A DNA stretch of 64,000 bases, taken from assembly GCF_002277025.1 (NCBI RefSeq), contig NZ_NIWD01000008.1:2530-66529 (forward strand), given 5' to 3'. Every line of letters starts with the position of its first letter. Position 1 is the stretch's first letter. The notes below the pieces were generated by a model. That model worked only from the letters and a program-made list of their open reading frames with translations, had not been told where the DNA came from and made no database searches. Position numbers and translations under genes: made by a program. The DNA comes from Sphingopyxis sp. GW247-27LB (GTDB lineage Bacteria; Pseudomonadota; Alphaproteobacteria; Sphingomonadales; Sphingomonadaceae). This document shows, piece by piece, positions 54,340-61,901 of the stretch.

Positions 54340-55134
54340 CTATTCGAGCTCGTCGAGCCGCCGCGCCCCCGCGGCGAAGGTCCCGAGCCGGTGCCGCAAC
54401 TCGCACGAGCCGCCGACGAGCTCGCCGAAACGGATCATCGAGCGTTCGATCGCCGCATCGTCGTCCTCGATCGCGGCGAGTTCCATGATCGCGCGAACCG
54501 CGGCGGGATTGCGTCCGGCATAGACGTTGGCGATGTCGATCGCGCGGGCGAGCGGGTCGTCGGCCAGTTCGTCGACGATTCCGATCCTCAGCGCTTCTTC
54601 GGCGCCGACGACCGTGCCGTCGAGCGCGAGGCGCCGCGCCCGGTGCGCCCCGACGAGGCGGGCCATGCGCGCCATGCCGCCGGCGCCGGGGAAGATTCCG
54701 AGCCGGATTTCGGGAAGGCCGATCGGCCCGCACCCGCGCGCGGCGATGCGCAGCGTGCAGGCGAGGGCGATCTCGAGCCCGCCCCCCATGCAGACGCCGT
54801 TGATCGCGGCGATGACCGGCTTTTCCGCGGCATCGAGCATATGGCCGATATGCGCGAAGGGCGAATGGGCGAAACTCTCGGGCGTGACCGCTCCGCTCGC
54901 GACCGCTTCGCCCGCGCGCTGGATCTGCGCGACGTCGGCATGCCGGATGAAGACGCCCTCCGCGCCGCCGGTCAGGATCAGGCAACGGGTCGCCTCGCGC
55001 TGGAGTTCGCGTCCGATCGCCTGCGCGAGCGCGGCGGCGCCCTTATTGGAAATCAGCCCCGACGGCGGGTTGGCATAGCGGATGACCGCGACCGCGCCGT
55101 CGTGCTCGGCGGTCACGGACAGGCCCTCGGTCAT
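54340..55134 (-). CDS. Enoyl-CoA hydratase 2
   Basis: 264 residues. Both glutamates are present (GGGLEIALAC and GLPEIRLGI), so a typical hydratase or isomerase. The oxyanion-hole loop is GVFIRHADVAQI. ATG 55134 overlaps the SDR stop (ATGA). Second gene of a two-gene operon controlled by family A site A5. Confidence 0.87.
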   Translation of the reverse strand: MTEGLSVTAEHDGAVAVIRYANPPSGLISNKGAAALAQAIGRELQREATRCLILTGGAEGVFIRHADVAQIQRAGEAVASGAVTPESFAHSPFAHIGHMLDAAEKPVIAAINGVCMGGGLEIALACTLRIAARGCGPIGLPEIRLGIFPGAGGMARMARLVGAHRARRLALDGTVVGAEEALRIGIVDELADDPLARAIDIANVYAGRNPAAVRAIMELAAIEDDDAAIERSMIRFGELVGGSCELRHRLGTFAAGARRLDELE

Positions 55135-55871
55135 GCGGTGTAGCCGCCGTCGGCGGTGATCTGGGTGCCGGTGACGAAGCTGCTCTCGTCCGACAGCAGA
55201 TAGACGATGGCGCCGGCGCTTTCCTCGGGCTGCCCGACCCGCCCCATCGGCGTCACCTGCGCGCCGCGCTCGAGGCCCTGGCCTTTCGACGATTCCATCA
55301 GCAGCCGGGTCGCGAAATAGCCGGGGATGAAGACATTGACGCGGATGCCCTGCCCGGCCAGCTCCTTCGCCGCGGCGCGCGACATGCCGATCACCGCGGC
55401 CTTGGCCGCCGAATAGGCCACCAGATTGCCATGCGCCTTGACCCCGGCGGGCGATGCGACGTTGACGATCGAGCCGCCGCCTGACGCGAGCATCGGCCCT
55501 ACGACTTCGCGCATCCCCAGGAACACGCCGGTCTGGTTGACCGCGATGACGTCGGCCCACTCCTCGTCGCTGATCTCGGCGAGCGGCCGGGTGACGCCGA
55601 AGCCCGCGTTGTTGACCAGCCCGTCGATGCGGCCGAAGCGGTCCATCGCGTGCGCCACCACTGCTTTCCAATCGTCTGATTTTGTAACGTCGAGCCGGAC
55701 ATAGGTGGCGCGCCCGCCCAGTGCCGCCTCGATCGCCGACCCCGCGCCGCCGTCGCGCCCGCCGAAGATCACCTGGGCGCCTTCGGCCGCCATCATGCGG
55801 ACCTGGGCTTCTCCCATCCCCCGCGTTCCACCCGACAGAAGAACGACCTTGTTTTCCAAACGACCTGCCAT
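55131..55871 (-). CDS. Short-chain dehydrogenase/reductase 2
   Basis: 246 residues. SGGTRGMG cofactor motif, NNAG, and YSAAK active site. ATG 55871 has GGGAGGAG just upstream. Likely 3-hydroxyacyl-CoA or ring-alcohol dehydrogenase coupled to the crotonase that follows. Controlled by family A site A5. Confidence 0.9.
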   Translation of the reverse strand: MAGRLENKVVLLSGGTRGMGEAQVRMMAAEGAQVIFGGRDGGAGSAIEAALGGRATYVRLDVTKSDDWKAVVAHAMDRFGRIDGLVNNAGFGVTRPLAEISDEEWADVIAVNQTGVFLGMREVVGPMLASGGGSIVNVASPAGVKAHGNLVAYSAAKAAVIGMSRAAAKELAGQGIRVNVFIPGYFATRLLMESSKGQGLERGAQVTPMGRVGQPEESAGAIVYLLSDESSFVTGTQITADGGYTA

Positions 55872-55917
55872 GCCTGCTCCTCCCATTGCCTCGCGCCCGA
55901 GGTCGCGAGCGAAGATG

Positions 55918-55941
55918 TTTACATATTTTCTATTATGTATA
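55918..55941. promoter_or_regulatory. Family A operator (TTTACA-N12-TGTATA), site A5
   Basis: One perfect arm and one with a single change, 47 bases upstream of the SDR start. It overlaps the 3' end of the TetR gene at 55933, so the terminator for that gene is also missing here. Confidence 0.6.
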
Positions 55942-56601
55942 TCTCACGGGAGCAATATCGGAATGGCCGGATCGGGCCGCTTTCCTGCGATCCGGCGCCT
56001 CCGAGCCATGTCGGACTCCCGCGAGGAAGATGCGCATCGCGGCGACGAAGGTCGCCTCGCTGTCCGTCGATTCGCGCGCGATGGCGCGCGCGAGATTGGG
56101 AAAGCGCCCGGCGTCGACCGCCGGCATCGAGGGGATGCCGCGGGCGCGCGAGGCGGCTTCGAACAGCGCCGACCCGAAGGTCAGCTTTTCGATGCCGTCC
56201 AATATGCCGAGCCGGTCTTCCGACGCTTCGGGATAATCCTTTACCGCCTGCTCATAGGCGGTGAGCAGACTGTGCCGCGGGAAGAACTGCAGGATGAGCG
56301 GCGCCGCGTGCGGATGTTCCAGCAACCCGCGCCGCGCCTCGACGCACAGGCGCAGCGTCCGTTCCTCCCAGCTGTCGCCCGCGCCGGGCCGGAAGTTGAT
56401 CGTCCGCAATATGTGGCGCGGAATCTCGGCGAGCAGTTCCGACTTGTCCCGGAAATGATGATAGAGAGAGGGCGATTTCACCCCCAGCGATCTCGACACC
56501 AAGGTCAGGCTGAAATGGTCCAGCCCGCCGCGGTCGATGATGTCGAGCGCGGCGCGCGTCGCCATTTCGCGCGTGATCCTCGGCTGGTGCGGGCGTGCCA
56601 A
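55933..56601 (-). CDS. TetR-family regulator, likely reader of family B sites
   Basis: About 222 residues from TTG 56601, which has GAGGAG six bases upstream. The frame is open back to 56727, but an ATG at 56673 lies inside palindrome B3 and has no ribosome-binding site. Helix-turn-helix FSLTLVSRSLGVKSPSLYHH; the C-terminal domain keeps DSWEERTLRL as in the TetR at 53276. With family B site B3 in front of it, it probably autoregulates and controls molybdopterin enzyme 1 and the DUF35/EthD genes. Confidence 0.8.
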   Translation of the reverse strand: MARPHQPRITREMATRAALDIIDRGGLDHFSLTLVSRSLGVKSPSLYHHFRDKSELLAEIPRHILRTINFRPGAGDSWEERTLRLCVEARRGLLEHPHAAPLILQFFPRHSLLTAYEQAVKDYPEASEDRLGILDGIEKLTFGSALFEAASRARGIPSMPAVDAGRFPNLARAIARESTDSEATFVAAMRIFLAGVRHGSEAPDRRKAARSGHSDIAPVRYT

Positions 56602-56663
56602 GATCGGCTCCTCGTGGGCTTCGCGCGGGATCGCGGCGGCGCGAGCCCGGTTCGGGGCTGTAT

Positions 56664-56682
56664 AATCTATCATATTTAGATA
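56664..56682. promoter_or_regulatory. Family B operator (TATCTA-N7-TAGATT on minus strand), site B3
   Basis: 11-of-12 match to the family B arms, upstream of the TetR gene (63 bases from its TTG) and downstream of the phosphotransferase stop. Supports autoregulation. Confidence 0.6.
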
Positions 56683-56727
56683 ATGGCAACCCGTTTGATG
56701 TGCGCCGCCGGGGTCCGCCCGGCGCAC

Positions 56728-57777
56728 CTATACCCCGAGCTTGCCGAGCGTCCCGAGGTCGGCCATCGCCGCGCACACCCGTTCGCTGTTCGCGGAGCAG
56801 ACGGCCTCGGGATGCGCCTCGACGGGGCACATCACCCACATGAACGCCCACATCACATAGCGGACATAATCGTCCCATGCTTCGTCGAACGGCGGCGCCT
56901 CGACTCCGGCGGCGGCCAGCTCGGACAGATAATGGGCGACCAGCGCGCGGTCGTGCGCGCGGCGGTCGGCGACGGTCAGCGAGGTCACCAGAAAGCCCGA
57001 CAGGTCGAACGCCCAATGGCCGAGCATCGAATGCTGCCAGTCGAGATAGCCGGGCGCGCCGTCGTTGAAGAACAGGTTGCCGCCCTGCGAATCGCCGTGG
57101 AGCACGCACAGCGGATGGGTGCGCAGATGCTCCATCAACCGGTTCAGCGCCGCCTGCATGCGGGGCTTGTCGCGCTGCTCGGCATTGAGGAAGCCGAAGC
57201 GGGGAAGGGGGCGGGCGGTATCCCAGAATCCGAAATATTGGTCGACCACGCCCGCGCCGGCGATCGCGCCGCCGGGCACCAGCCAGCGGAAATTCGCCGC
57301 ATCGCGCCCGCCCCAGAAGCGGGCATGCAGCCGCGCCTGCAGCGACAGGACGCGCGCCGCCGTCTCGGGCGTCAGCGGCTCGGTCGCCCGCCCGAAGGTC
57401 GCGCCGCGCAGGATCAGATCCTCCAGAACGACGACGCCATTGTTGGTCGCATCGTCGATCGCGCCATAAAAGCTGTCGGGCAGGCTGATGTCGAGCAGCG
57501 GCGCGAGATCGCGGTAGAAGAGCACCTCGTTCGAAAAGGCGTTGCCCTGGCTCGCGCCCTTGGGGTCGAAGCCGCCCTTGACCCACAGCGACGGCGGACC
57601 CGCCGGCCCGGCAGGGTCGTAATCGATCGCGAAGCGGCATTTCTGCGCCGTGCCGTCGATGAAGCCGTCCATCGCCATCGCCGTGACGCGCGCGCCCGGA
57701 AAGCGCAGCGCGAGCGCGGTTCCGAGCCACTCCGGGGTGATGTCCGCGACCGTCGCGGGTACTTTCATGTCGGGCAT
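56728..57777 (-). CDS. Aminoglycoside-phosphotransferase-like kinase (APH family)
   Basis: 349 residues. Protein-kinase-like fold with Brenner-type catalytic motif LCVLHGDSQGGNLFF and DFG-equivalent YLDWQHSMLGHWAFDLS. The N-terminal lobe is typical of the APH/ACAD10-type group, which in catabolic clusters often phosphorylates a hydroxyl on the substrate. ATG 57777 overlaps the upstream stop by one base (TGATG). Last gene of the TonB receptor 3 operon. Antibiotic modification is not suggested by the neighbours. Confidence 0.82.
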   Translation of the reverse strand: MPDMKVPATVADITPEWLGTALALRFPGARVTAMAMDGFIDGTAQKCRFAIDYDPAGPAGPPSLWVKGGFDPKGASQGNAFSNEVLFYRDLAPLLDISLPDSFYGAIDDATNNGVVVLEDLILRGATFGRATEPLTPETAARVLSLQARLHARFWGGRDAANFRWLVPGGAIAGAGVVDQYFGFWDTARPLPRFGFLNAEQRDKPRMQAALNRLMEHLRTHPLCVLHGDSQGGNLFFNDGAPGYLDWQHSMLGHWAFDLSGFLVTSLTVADRRAHDRALVAHYLSELAAAGVEAPPFDEAWDDYVRYVMWAFMWVMCPVEAHPEAVCSANSERVCAAMADLGTLGKLGV

Positions 57778-58685
57778 CAGAGCGCCAGTTCCGCCTTCAT
57801 CGCCGCGGTCAGGACCTTGAGCTCGTTGACCTCGAGGAAGCCCTCGCCGATGCGACCGCCGCATTCATATTCGGTCAGTCCGTTCATCGCGTGCCAGCCG
57901 ACCCCGCCCATCAGCGCCGCGTCGCGGACGCGGCCCTTGACCCGGTAGCGGCGGCCCGAGGCGGTGACGATCCGCGCGTCGCATCCGCGCGGGGTGATGC
58001 CGTCGTCGGCGACCACCGCGTCGAAGCTCGCCGCGGTGACCAGATGGGCCTCCCCGCCGTCCCAAACCCAGCCGAAGGGGAAATAGCCCTCGTTGCTGAC
58101 GAAGCCGAATACGCTGATCGCGAAATCGGGGCCGAAGGACGCCCACAGCCAGCGGTGCGAGATGTTGGTCGAAAAATCGCGTGCTCCCCAGCTATGGTCG
58201 GACCAGCCCGACGCGTTGACGGTGATCGTCCGCGATGGCGTGCGCAGCGTGCCCGACACCGTGCCCATCAGCTCGTAATGCCGGTCGCCGAGCACGACGT
58301 CGCCGCGGTCGAGCGACAGTTCGACGGGGTCGCAGCTCGCGTCGAAGATCAGGTCGAGGTCGACGCCGTTGCCATAATCGACCCCGAGGTCCAGCCGCCG
58401 CGGGTCGTCGCTCGACCGCACGTGCAGCGCGCCGATCCGCATGTCGTCATAGTCGCTGTCGGGCATCGGCATGCCGTGCGTCTGCGACCGGCCGATCACC
58501 TCGCCGTCGACCATCGTCCAGCTCCAGACATGGGTGTCGCGATGGCCGACGGGCGCGAGGCTGATATGATTGGCGCCGCACGCGCGATTGTCGAGATCGA
58601 CCCAGCCGACATAGAAGCTTTCCTGCCAGCGGGGGTCGCCGTCGGGTTGGTGGCGGCGGCAGTCTTCGATCGTCACGTTGCGCAT
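57777..58685 (-). CDS. DUF7064-like lipocalin-type protein
   Basis: 302 residues, no signal peptide. Central motif SGWSDHSWGARDF and many beta strands match the DUF7064 and CrtC-like beta-rich family. Proteins of this type occur in terpenoid and steroid-like catabolic clusters, but their reaction is not known. ATG 58685 has AAGGA six bases upstream; the TTG at 58691 is not needed. Abuts the SDR gene by two bases and the kinase by one. Confidence 0.7.
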   Translation of the reverse strand: MRNVTIEDCRRHQPDGDPRWQESFYVGWVDLDNRACGANHISLAPVGHRDTHVWSWTMVDGEVIGRSQTHGMPMPDSDYDDMRIGALHVRSSDDPRRLDLGVDYGNGVDLDLIFDASCDPVELSLDRGDVVLGDRHYELMGTVSGTLRTPSRTITVNASGWSDHSWGARDFSTNISHRWLWASFGPDFAISVFGFVSNEGYFPFGWVWDGGEAHLVTAASFDAVVADDGITPRGCDARIVTASGRRYRVKGRVRDAALMGGVGWHAMNGLTEYECGGRIGEGFLEVNELKVLTAAMKAELAL

Positions 58686-58687
58686 GG

Positions 58688-59548
58688 TCAATCCTTGTTG
58701 TGGGCCTTGTCGTGGCCGGGGCGGAGGGGAGGAAAGCCGGGGATGGCCGCCGCGACGGTCGGCCGCGGCATATGGCTGGCGGCATAGGCGCCGCCGTCGA
58801 CCGGTATGCTGGCGCCGTTGATGTAGCGGGCTTCGTCCGACAGCAGCAGCGCCGCGATGCCTCCGATGTCGCCGGCAGTACCCCAGGCGCCGAGGTGAAA
58901 GTCCTGCAACTGGTCGCGAAAGCCGGGATAGGCGATGACCTTTTCGACGCGGTCGGATCCCGAATCGACGAAGCCGAGGTTCAGGCAGTTGCAGCGGATG
59001 TCGTAGCGCGCGTAATAAGCGGCGATCGACCGCGTCAGCGCGACCATCCCGCCCTTGGCGGCGCTATAGGCGTCGTGGCCGAGATTGCCGCGCACCCCGG
59101 CGAGCGACCCGATCATCAGCATCGCGCCGCCGCGCCCGCCGGCCAGCATCGCGCGGATGCCGTGCTTGGCGGTCAGGAAGGCCGAGGTCAGGTCGGCGGT
59201 GATCAGCCGGTTCCAGCCGTCGAGCGTGATTTCGGTCACCGGCCCGTCGAGCGCCCCGAGGCTGAGGTCGGCGGCATTCGCGACGCAGCCGTCGACCCGG
59301 CCCCAGCGCTGCAGCGTATCGGCGAAGGCGCGTTCGATCGCGGCTTCGTCGGTCACGTCGACGGCCACGAACATCGCCTCGCCGCCGTCCGCCGCGATGC
59401 CGGCGCAGACCGCCTCGCCGCGCTCGGTGTTGCGGCCGGTGATCACGACGCGCGCACCCGCCGCCGCGCAGCGCCGCGCGATGGCCTCGCCGACGCCGCG
59501 CGTCGACCCGGTCACCATGATGACCTCTCCATCCGAAGAGCGGGTCAT
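58688..59548 (-). CDS. Short-chain dehydrogenase/reductase 3
   Basis: 286 residues. TGSTRGVG cofactor motif, active site YSAAK and an extra C-terminal stretch of about 30 residues. ATG 59548 is 14 bases downstream of TonB receptor 3. Acts on an alcohol or ketone in the pathway. Confidence 0.88.
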   Translation of the reverse strand: MTRSSDGEVIMVTGSTRGVGEAIARRCAAAGARVVITGRNTERGEAVCAGIAADGGEAMFVAVDVTDEAAIERAFADTLQRWGRVDGCVANAADLSLGALDGPVTEITLDGWNRLITADLTSAFLTAKHGIRAMLAGGRGGAMLMIGSLAGVRGNLGHDAYSAAKGGMVALTRSIAAYYARYDIRCNCLNLGFVDSGSDRVEKVIAYPGFRDQLQDFHLGAWGTAGDIGGIAALLLSDEARYINGASIPVDGGAYAASHMPRPTVAAAIPGFPPLRPGHDKAHNKD

Positions 59549-59562
59549 GGCCGCGGCCTCCT

Positions 59563-61719
59563 TCAGTAGCGGAAGGACAGTTCGACGCCGACGCGGCGCG
59601 GGTGGCCATAGTTGGCGGGCCAGCTTTCCGACTGCTGGGTGACGACGGCGTAATAGGCCTTGTCGGTCAGGTTCGTCCCGAACAGCGCCACGGTCATGTG
59701 ATCGGACGGGTCGGTCCAGGCGATGCGCGCGTCGACCAGCGCATATTTGCCCTGTTCGGTCTCGCGGAACGGGTCGAAATAGATGCGGCTCTGATATTTG
59801 ACCGACGCGTTGGCGCGCAATTCGCCGCCGGCGAGCGGTGCGTGGAAATCGATCGCGGCGCGCCCGGCGAATTTGGGCGTGCGCACCATCGGATTGCCCG
59901 ACGCATCGTCGGGGCCGTTCACGATCACGCCGCCGCCCAGATATTCATAATGATTGGCGCCCGCGAAATCCTTGTATTTGGCATCGGTCCAGGCAGCGCC
60001 GACCGACAGCGTCAGCATGTCGCCGATGCTCTGCTCCAGATTGGCTTCGGCGCCATAGATGCGCGCCTTCGCGGCGTTGGTGAGCTGCGCGGTCGCGCCG
60101 ACATAGCTCACGAACTGCAGGTCCTTATAGTCGTAGTAATAGCCAGCGAGTTCGAGGACCGTGCCGCCCGATCGCATCTTGTATCCGCCCTCGAACGCGC
60201 TGATCTTCTCGGGCCGCACCGGCGTCGGGCTCAGCCCCGTGGGGTTGAAGGTCCCGGCCTTGTAGCCCTGATTATAGGACAGATAGACGCTGCTGTTCGC
60301 CGTCGGCTCGTACCGCAGCACCGCGCGCGGGCTGAGATTCTCGAACGTCTTGTCGAACGAGTGGGGCGTGTAGCCGTCGAGGATCGAATCGTAGGTTTCG
60401 GTAACCTTTTCACGATTGTAGCGAAGCCCGCCGGTCAGGAAGAGGCTGGGCATGATCTCATAGGTCAGGTCGGCGAAGGCGGCATAGGCTTCGGACTTCA
60501 GCCGTGCGTTCAGGAAACTGAAGCGCGGCGCGCCCTGCGTCACGCCGAGGTCGAGATAGCCCGCCTTGTCGCGATAATAATAGAGGCCCGCGACCCATTG
60601 CAGCGGCCCGCTGCCGTTCGACGAGACGTCGATTTCCTGGGTGAAGGTTTCGTCGACGGGGCGGAAATCGATATACTGATAGGGATAGGCGGTCTTGTCG
60701 CTGTCGAGCTGCACATAGTCGCGCTCGTCGCGGTAGCCCGTATAGCTTTTGACGTTCACCCCGCCGAGGTCGACCTCGCCGGTCAGCGTGATCGCGTCGT
60801 AATTGACCCGCGATTCGGGCGGCAGGGTCGCGGCGACCTGTTTCGGATCGTCGGGCACGACGACCCCCGGAATGCCTGCGGCGGCCGAGACGCCGCGGTA
60901 CGCAACCTGCGCAACGCCCCATGGATCGTCGACGTCGCCGTGGGTGTAGGCGAGGGTGAATTTGGCGTTGTCGGACGGCTTGAACAACAGCTTGCCGCGG
61001 AACACGAACTCGCGCGCCTCCTGCAGCGGCGCGCCGGTCACGATGTCGCGCGAATAGCCGCGATCGTAGCGATAAAGGCCCGACAGGAGCACCGCGAGAT
61101 TGTCGGTCAGCCCGGTCGACACCACGCCGGTCGCCGCGATATCGTCATAGCTCGCATAGCTGACGCGCGCGCGCACCAGCGGGTCGAAGCTCGGTTCGAG
61201 CGTCGTCACCAGGATCGCGCCGCCGGTCGAATTGCGGCCGAACAGCGTGCCCTGCGGGCCCTTGAGGACCTGGACCGAGGCGATGTCGGCGAGGCTGAAA
61301 TCGTTCGAGACTGAACTCGGCTGGTAAAAGCCGTCGATATAGGTCGCGACGCTGGTGTTGATGCCGGGGCCGGTAACCGACGAACCGATGCCGCGGATCG
61401 TCGGCTGCGAGAAGGGCCCCGACCGGTCCATCGACAGCCCCGGCGTGACCTTGCCGAGGTCGCCCGTCGTCAGCACGCTTGCCGCCGCGAGCGAATCCGA
61501 ACTCAGCGCAGTGATCGAGATCGGGACGTCGGTCGCCCGTTCGGATCGGCGCTGTGCGGTGACGATGATGTCGCCGCTGCCCGCATCGGCGGCGGCTGTT
61601 TCAGCCGCCGCCTCGCCCTGGTCCTGCGCCGCTGCGGGGCTGGTCGCAAGCAGTGCCTGGACGGCGGCCGCCGCGGCCAGCGCACGCCATGAAATATTGT
61701 GATGGATGGTGGAACGCAT
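59563..61719 (-). CDS. TonB-dependent outer-membrane receptor 3
   Basis: 718 residues. Signal peptide ending AAA-QD, TonB box GDIIVTAQRR, plug motifs PTIRGIGS and LKGPQGTLFGRNSTGGAI, barrel and aromatic C-terminus. Less similar to receptors 1 and 2, so a different ligand is likely. ATG 61719 follows GGAGAGGG. First gene of an operon with SDR 3, the DUF7064-like protein and the kinase. Its leader carries a large structured element (61730-61822). Confidence 0.92.
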   Translation of the reverse strand: MRSTIHHNISWRALAAAAAVQALLATSPAAAQDQGEAAAETAAADAGSGDIIVTAQRRSERATDVPISITALSSDSLAAASVLTTGDLGKVTPGLSMDRSGPFSQPTIRGIGSSVTGPGINTSVATYIDGFYQPSSVSNDFSLADIASVQVLKGPQGTLFGRNSTGGAILVTTLEPSFDPLVRARVSYASYDDIAATGVVSTGLTDNLAVLLSGLYRYDRGYSRDIVTGAPLQEAREFVFRGKLLFKPSDNAKFTLAYTHGDVDDPWGVAQVAYRGVSAAAGIPGVVVPDDPKQVAATLPPESRVNYDAITLTGEVDLGGVNVKSYTGYRDERDYVQLDSDKTAYPYQYIDFRPVDETFTQEIDVSSNGSGPLQWVAGLYYYRDKAGYLDLGVTQGAPRFSFLNARLKSEAYAAFADLTYEIMPSLFLTGGLRYNREKVTETYDSILDGYTPHSFDKTFENLSPRAVLRYEPTANSSVYLSYNQGYKAGTFNPTGLSPTPVRPEKISAFEGGYKMRSGGTVLELAGYYYDYKDLQFVSYVGATAQLTNAAKARIYGAEANLEQSIGDMLTLSVGAAWTDAKYKDFAGANHYEYLGGGVIVNGPDDASGNPMVRTPKFAGRAAIDFHAPLAGGELRANASVKYQSRIYFDPFRETEQGKYALVDARIAWTDPSDHMTVALFGTNLTDKAYYAVVTQQSESWPANYGHPRRVGVELSFRY

Positions 61720-61729
61720 CTGCCCTCTC

Positions 61730-61822
61730 CTAAACACGCCGGGGCGCCGGGTCTCGAACCCGGGCCGTGCCGGCCGTCGGTCGCTGCCGTCTCTCGTCGG
61801 GACGGCATGCGATCGTGTTTAG
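61730..61822 (-). promoter_or_regulatory. Cloverleaf-like structured leader fused to the receptor 3 ribosome-binding site
   Basis: In the transcript a 9-base-pair closing stem (CUAAACACG with CGUGUUUAG) encloses three hairpins: an arm of about 11 pairs with one bulged A (UGCCGUC with GACGGCA inside UCGC/GCGA), GGCCG-GCA-CGGCC, and CCGGG-UUCGAGA-CCCGG. The closing stem ends in the AG that begins the AGGAGAGG ribosome-binding site, so folding could gate translation. The last hairpin looks like a tRNA T arm, but the other tRNA parts are absent. Confidence 0.4.
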
Positions 61823-61827
61823 CTAGT

Positions 61828-61860
61828 CGCCGCCGGGCCCGCGCGCGATGCGCGGCGGCG
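61828..61860 (-). terminator. Hairpin after the AraC gene
   Basis: CGCCGCCG at 61828-61835 and CGGCGGCG at 61853-61860 pair perfectly. Between the AraC stop and the receptor 3 leader. It may end the AraC transcript or belong to the receptor leader. No U tract. Confidence 0.4.
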
Positions 61861-61901
61861 CCAATATCTTCACATTTTGCGCCAAGGCGCCGCGCCGCCG
61901 C

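Noticed and set aside
56728-57777. Aminoglycoside resistance gene
   Set aside because: Only the kinase fold is shared; the gene is in a catabolic operon with DUF7064-like and SDR genes.
61741-61765. tRNA gene suggested by a T-arm-like hairpin (UUCGAGA loop)
   Set aside because: No matching acceptor stem, D arm or anticodon arm with the right spacing; kept only as part of the leader structure.
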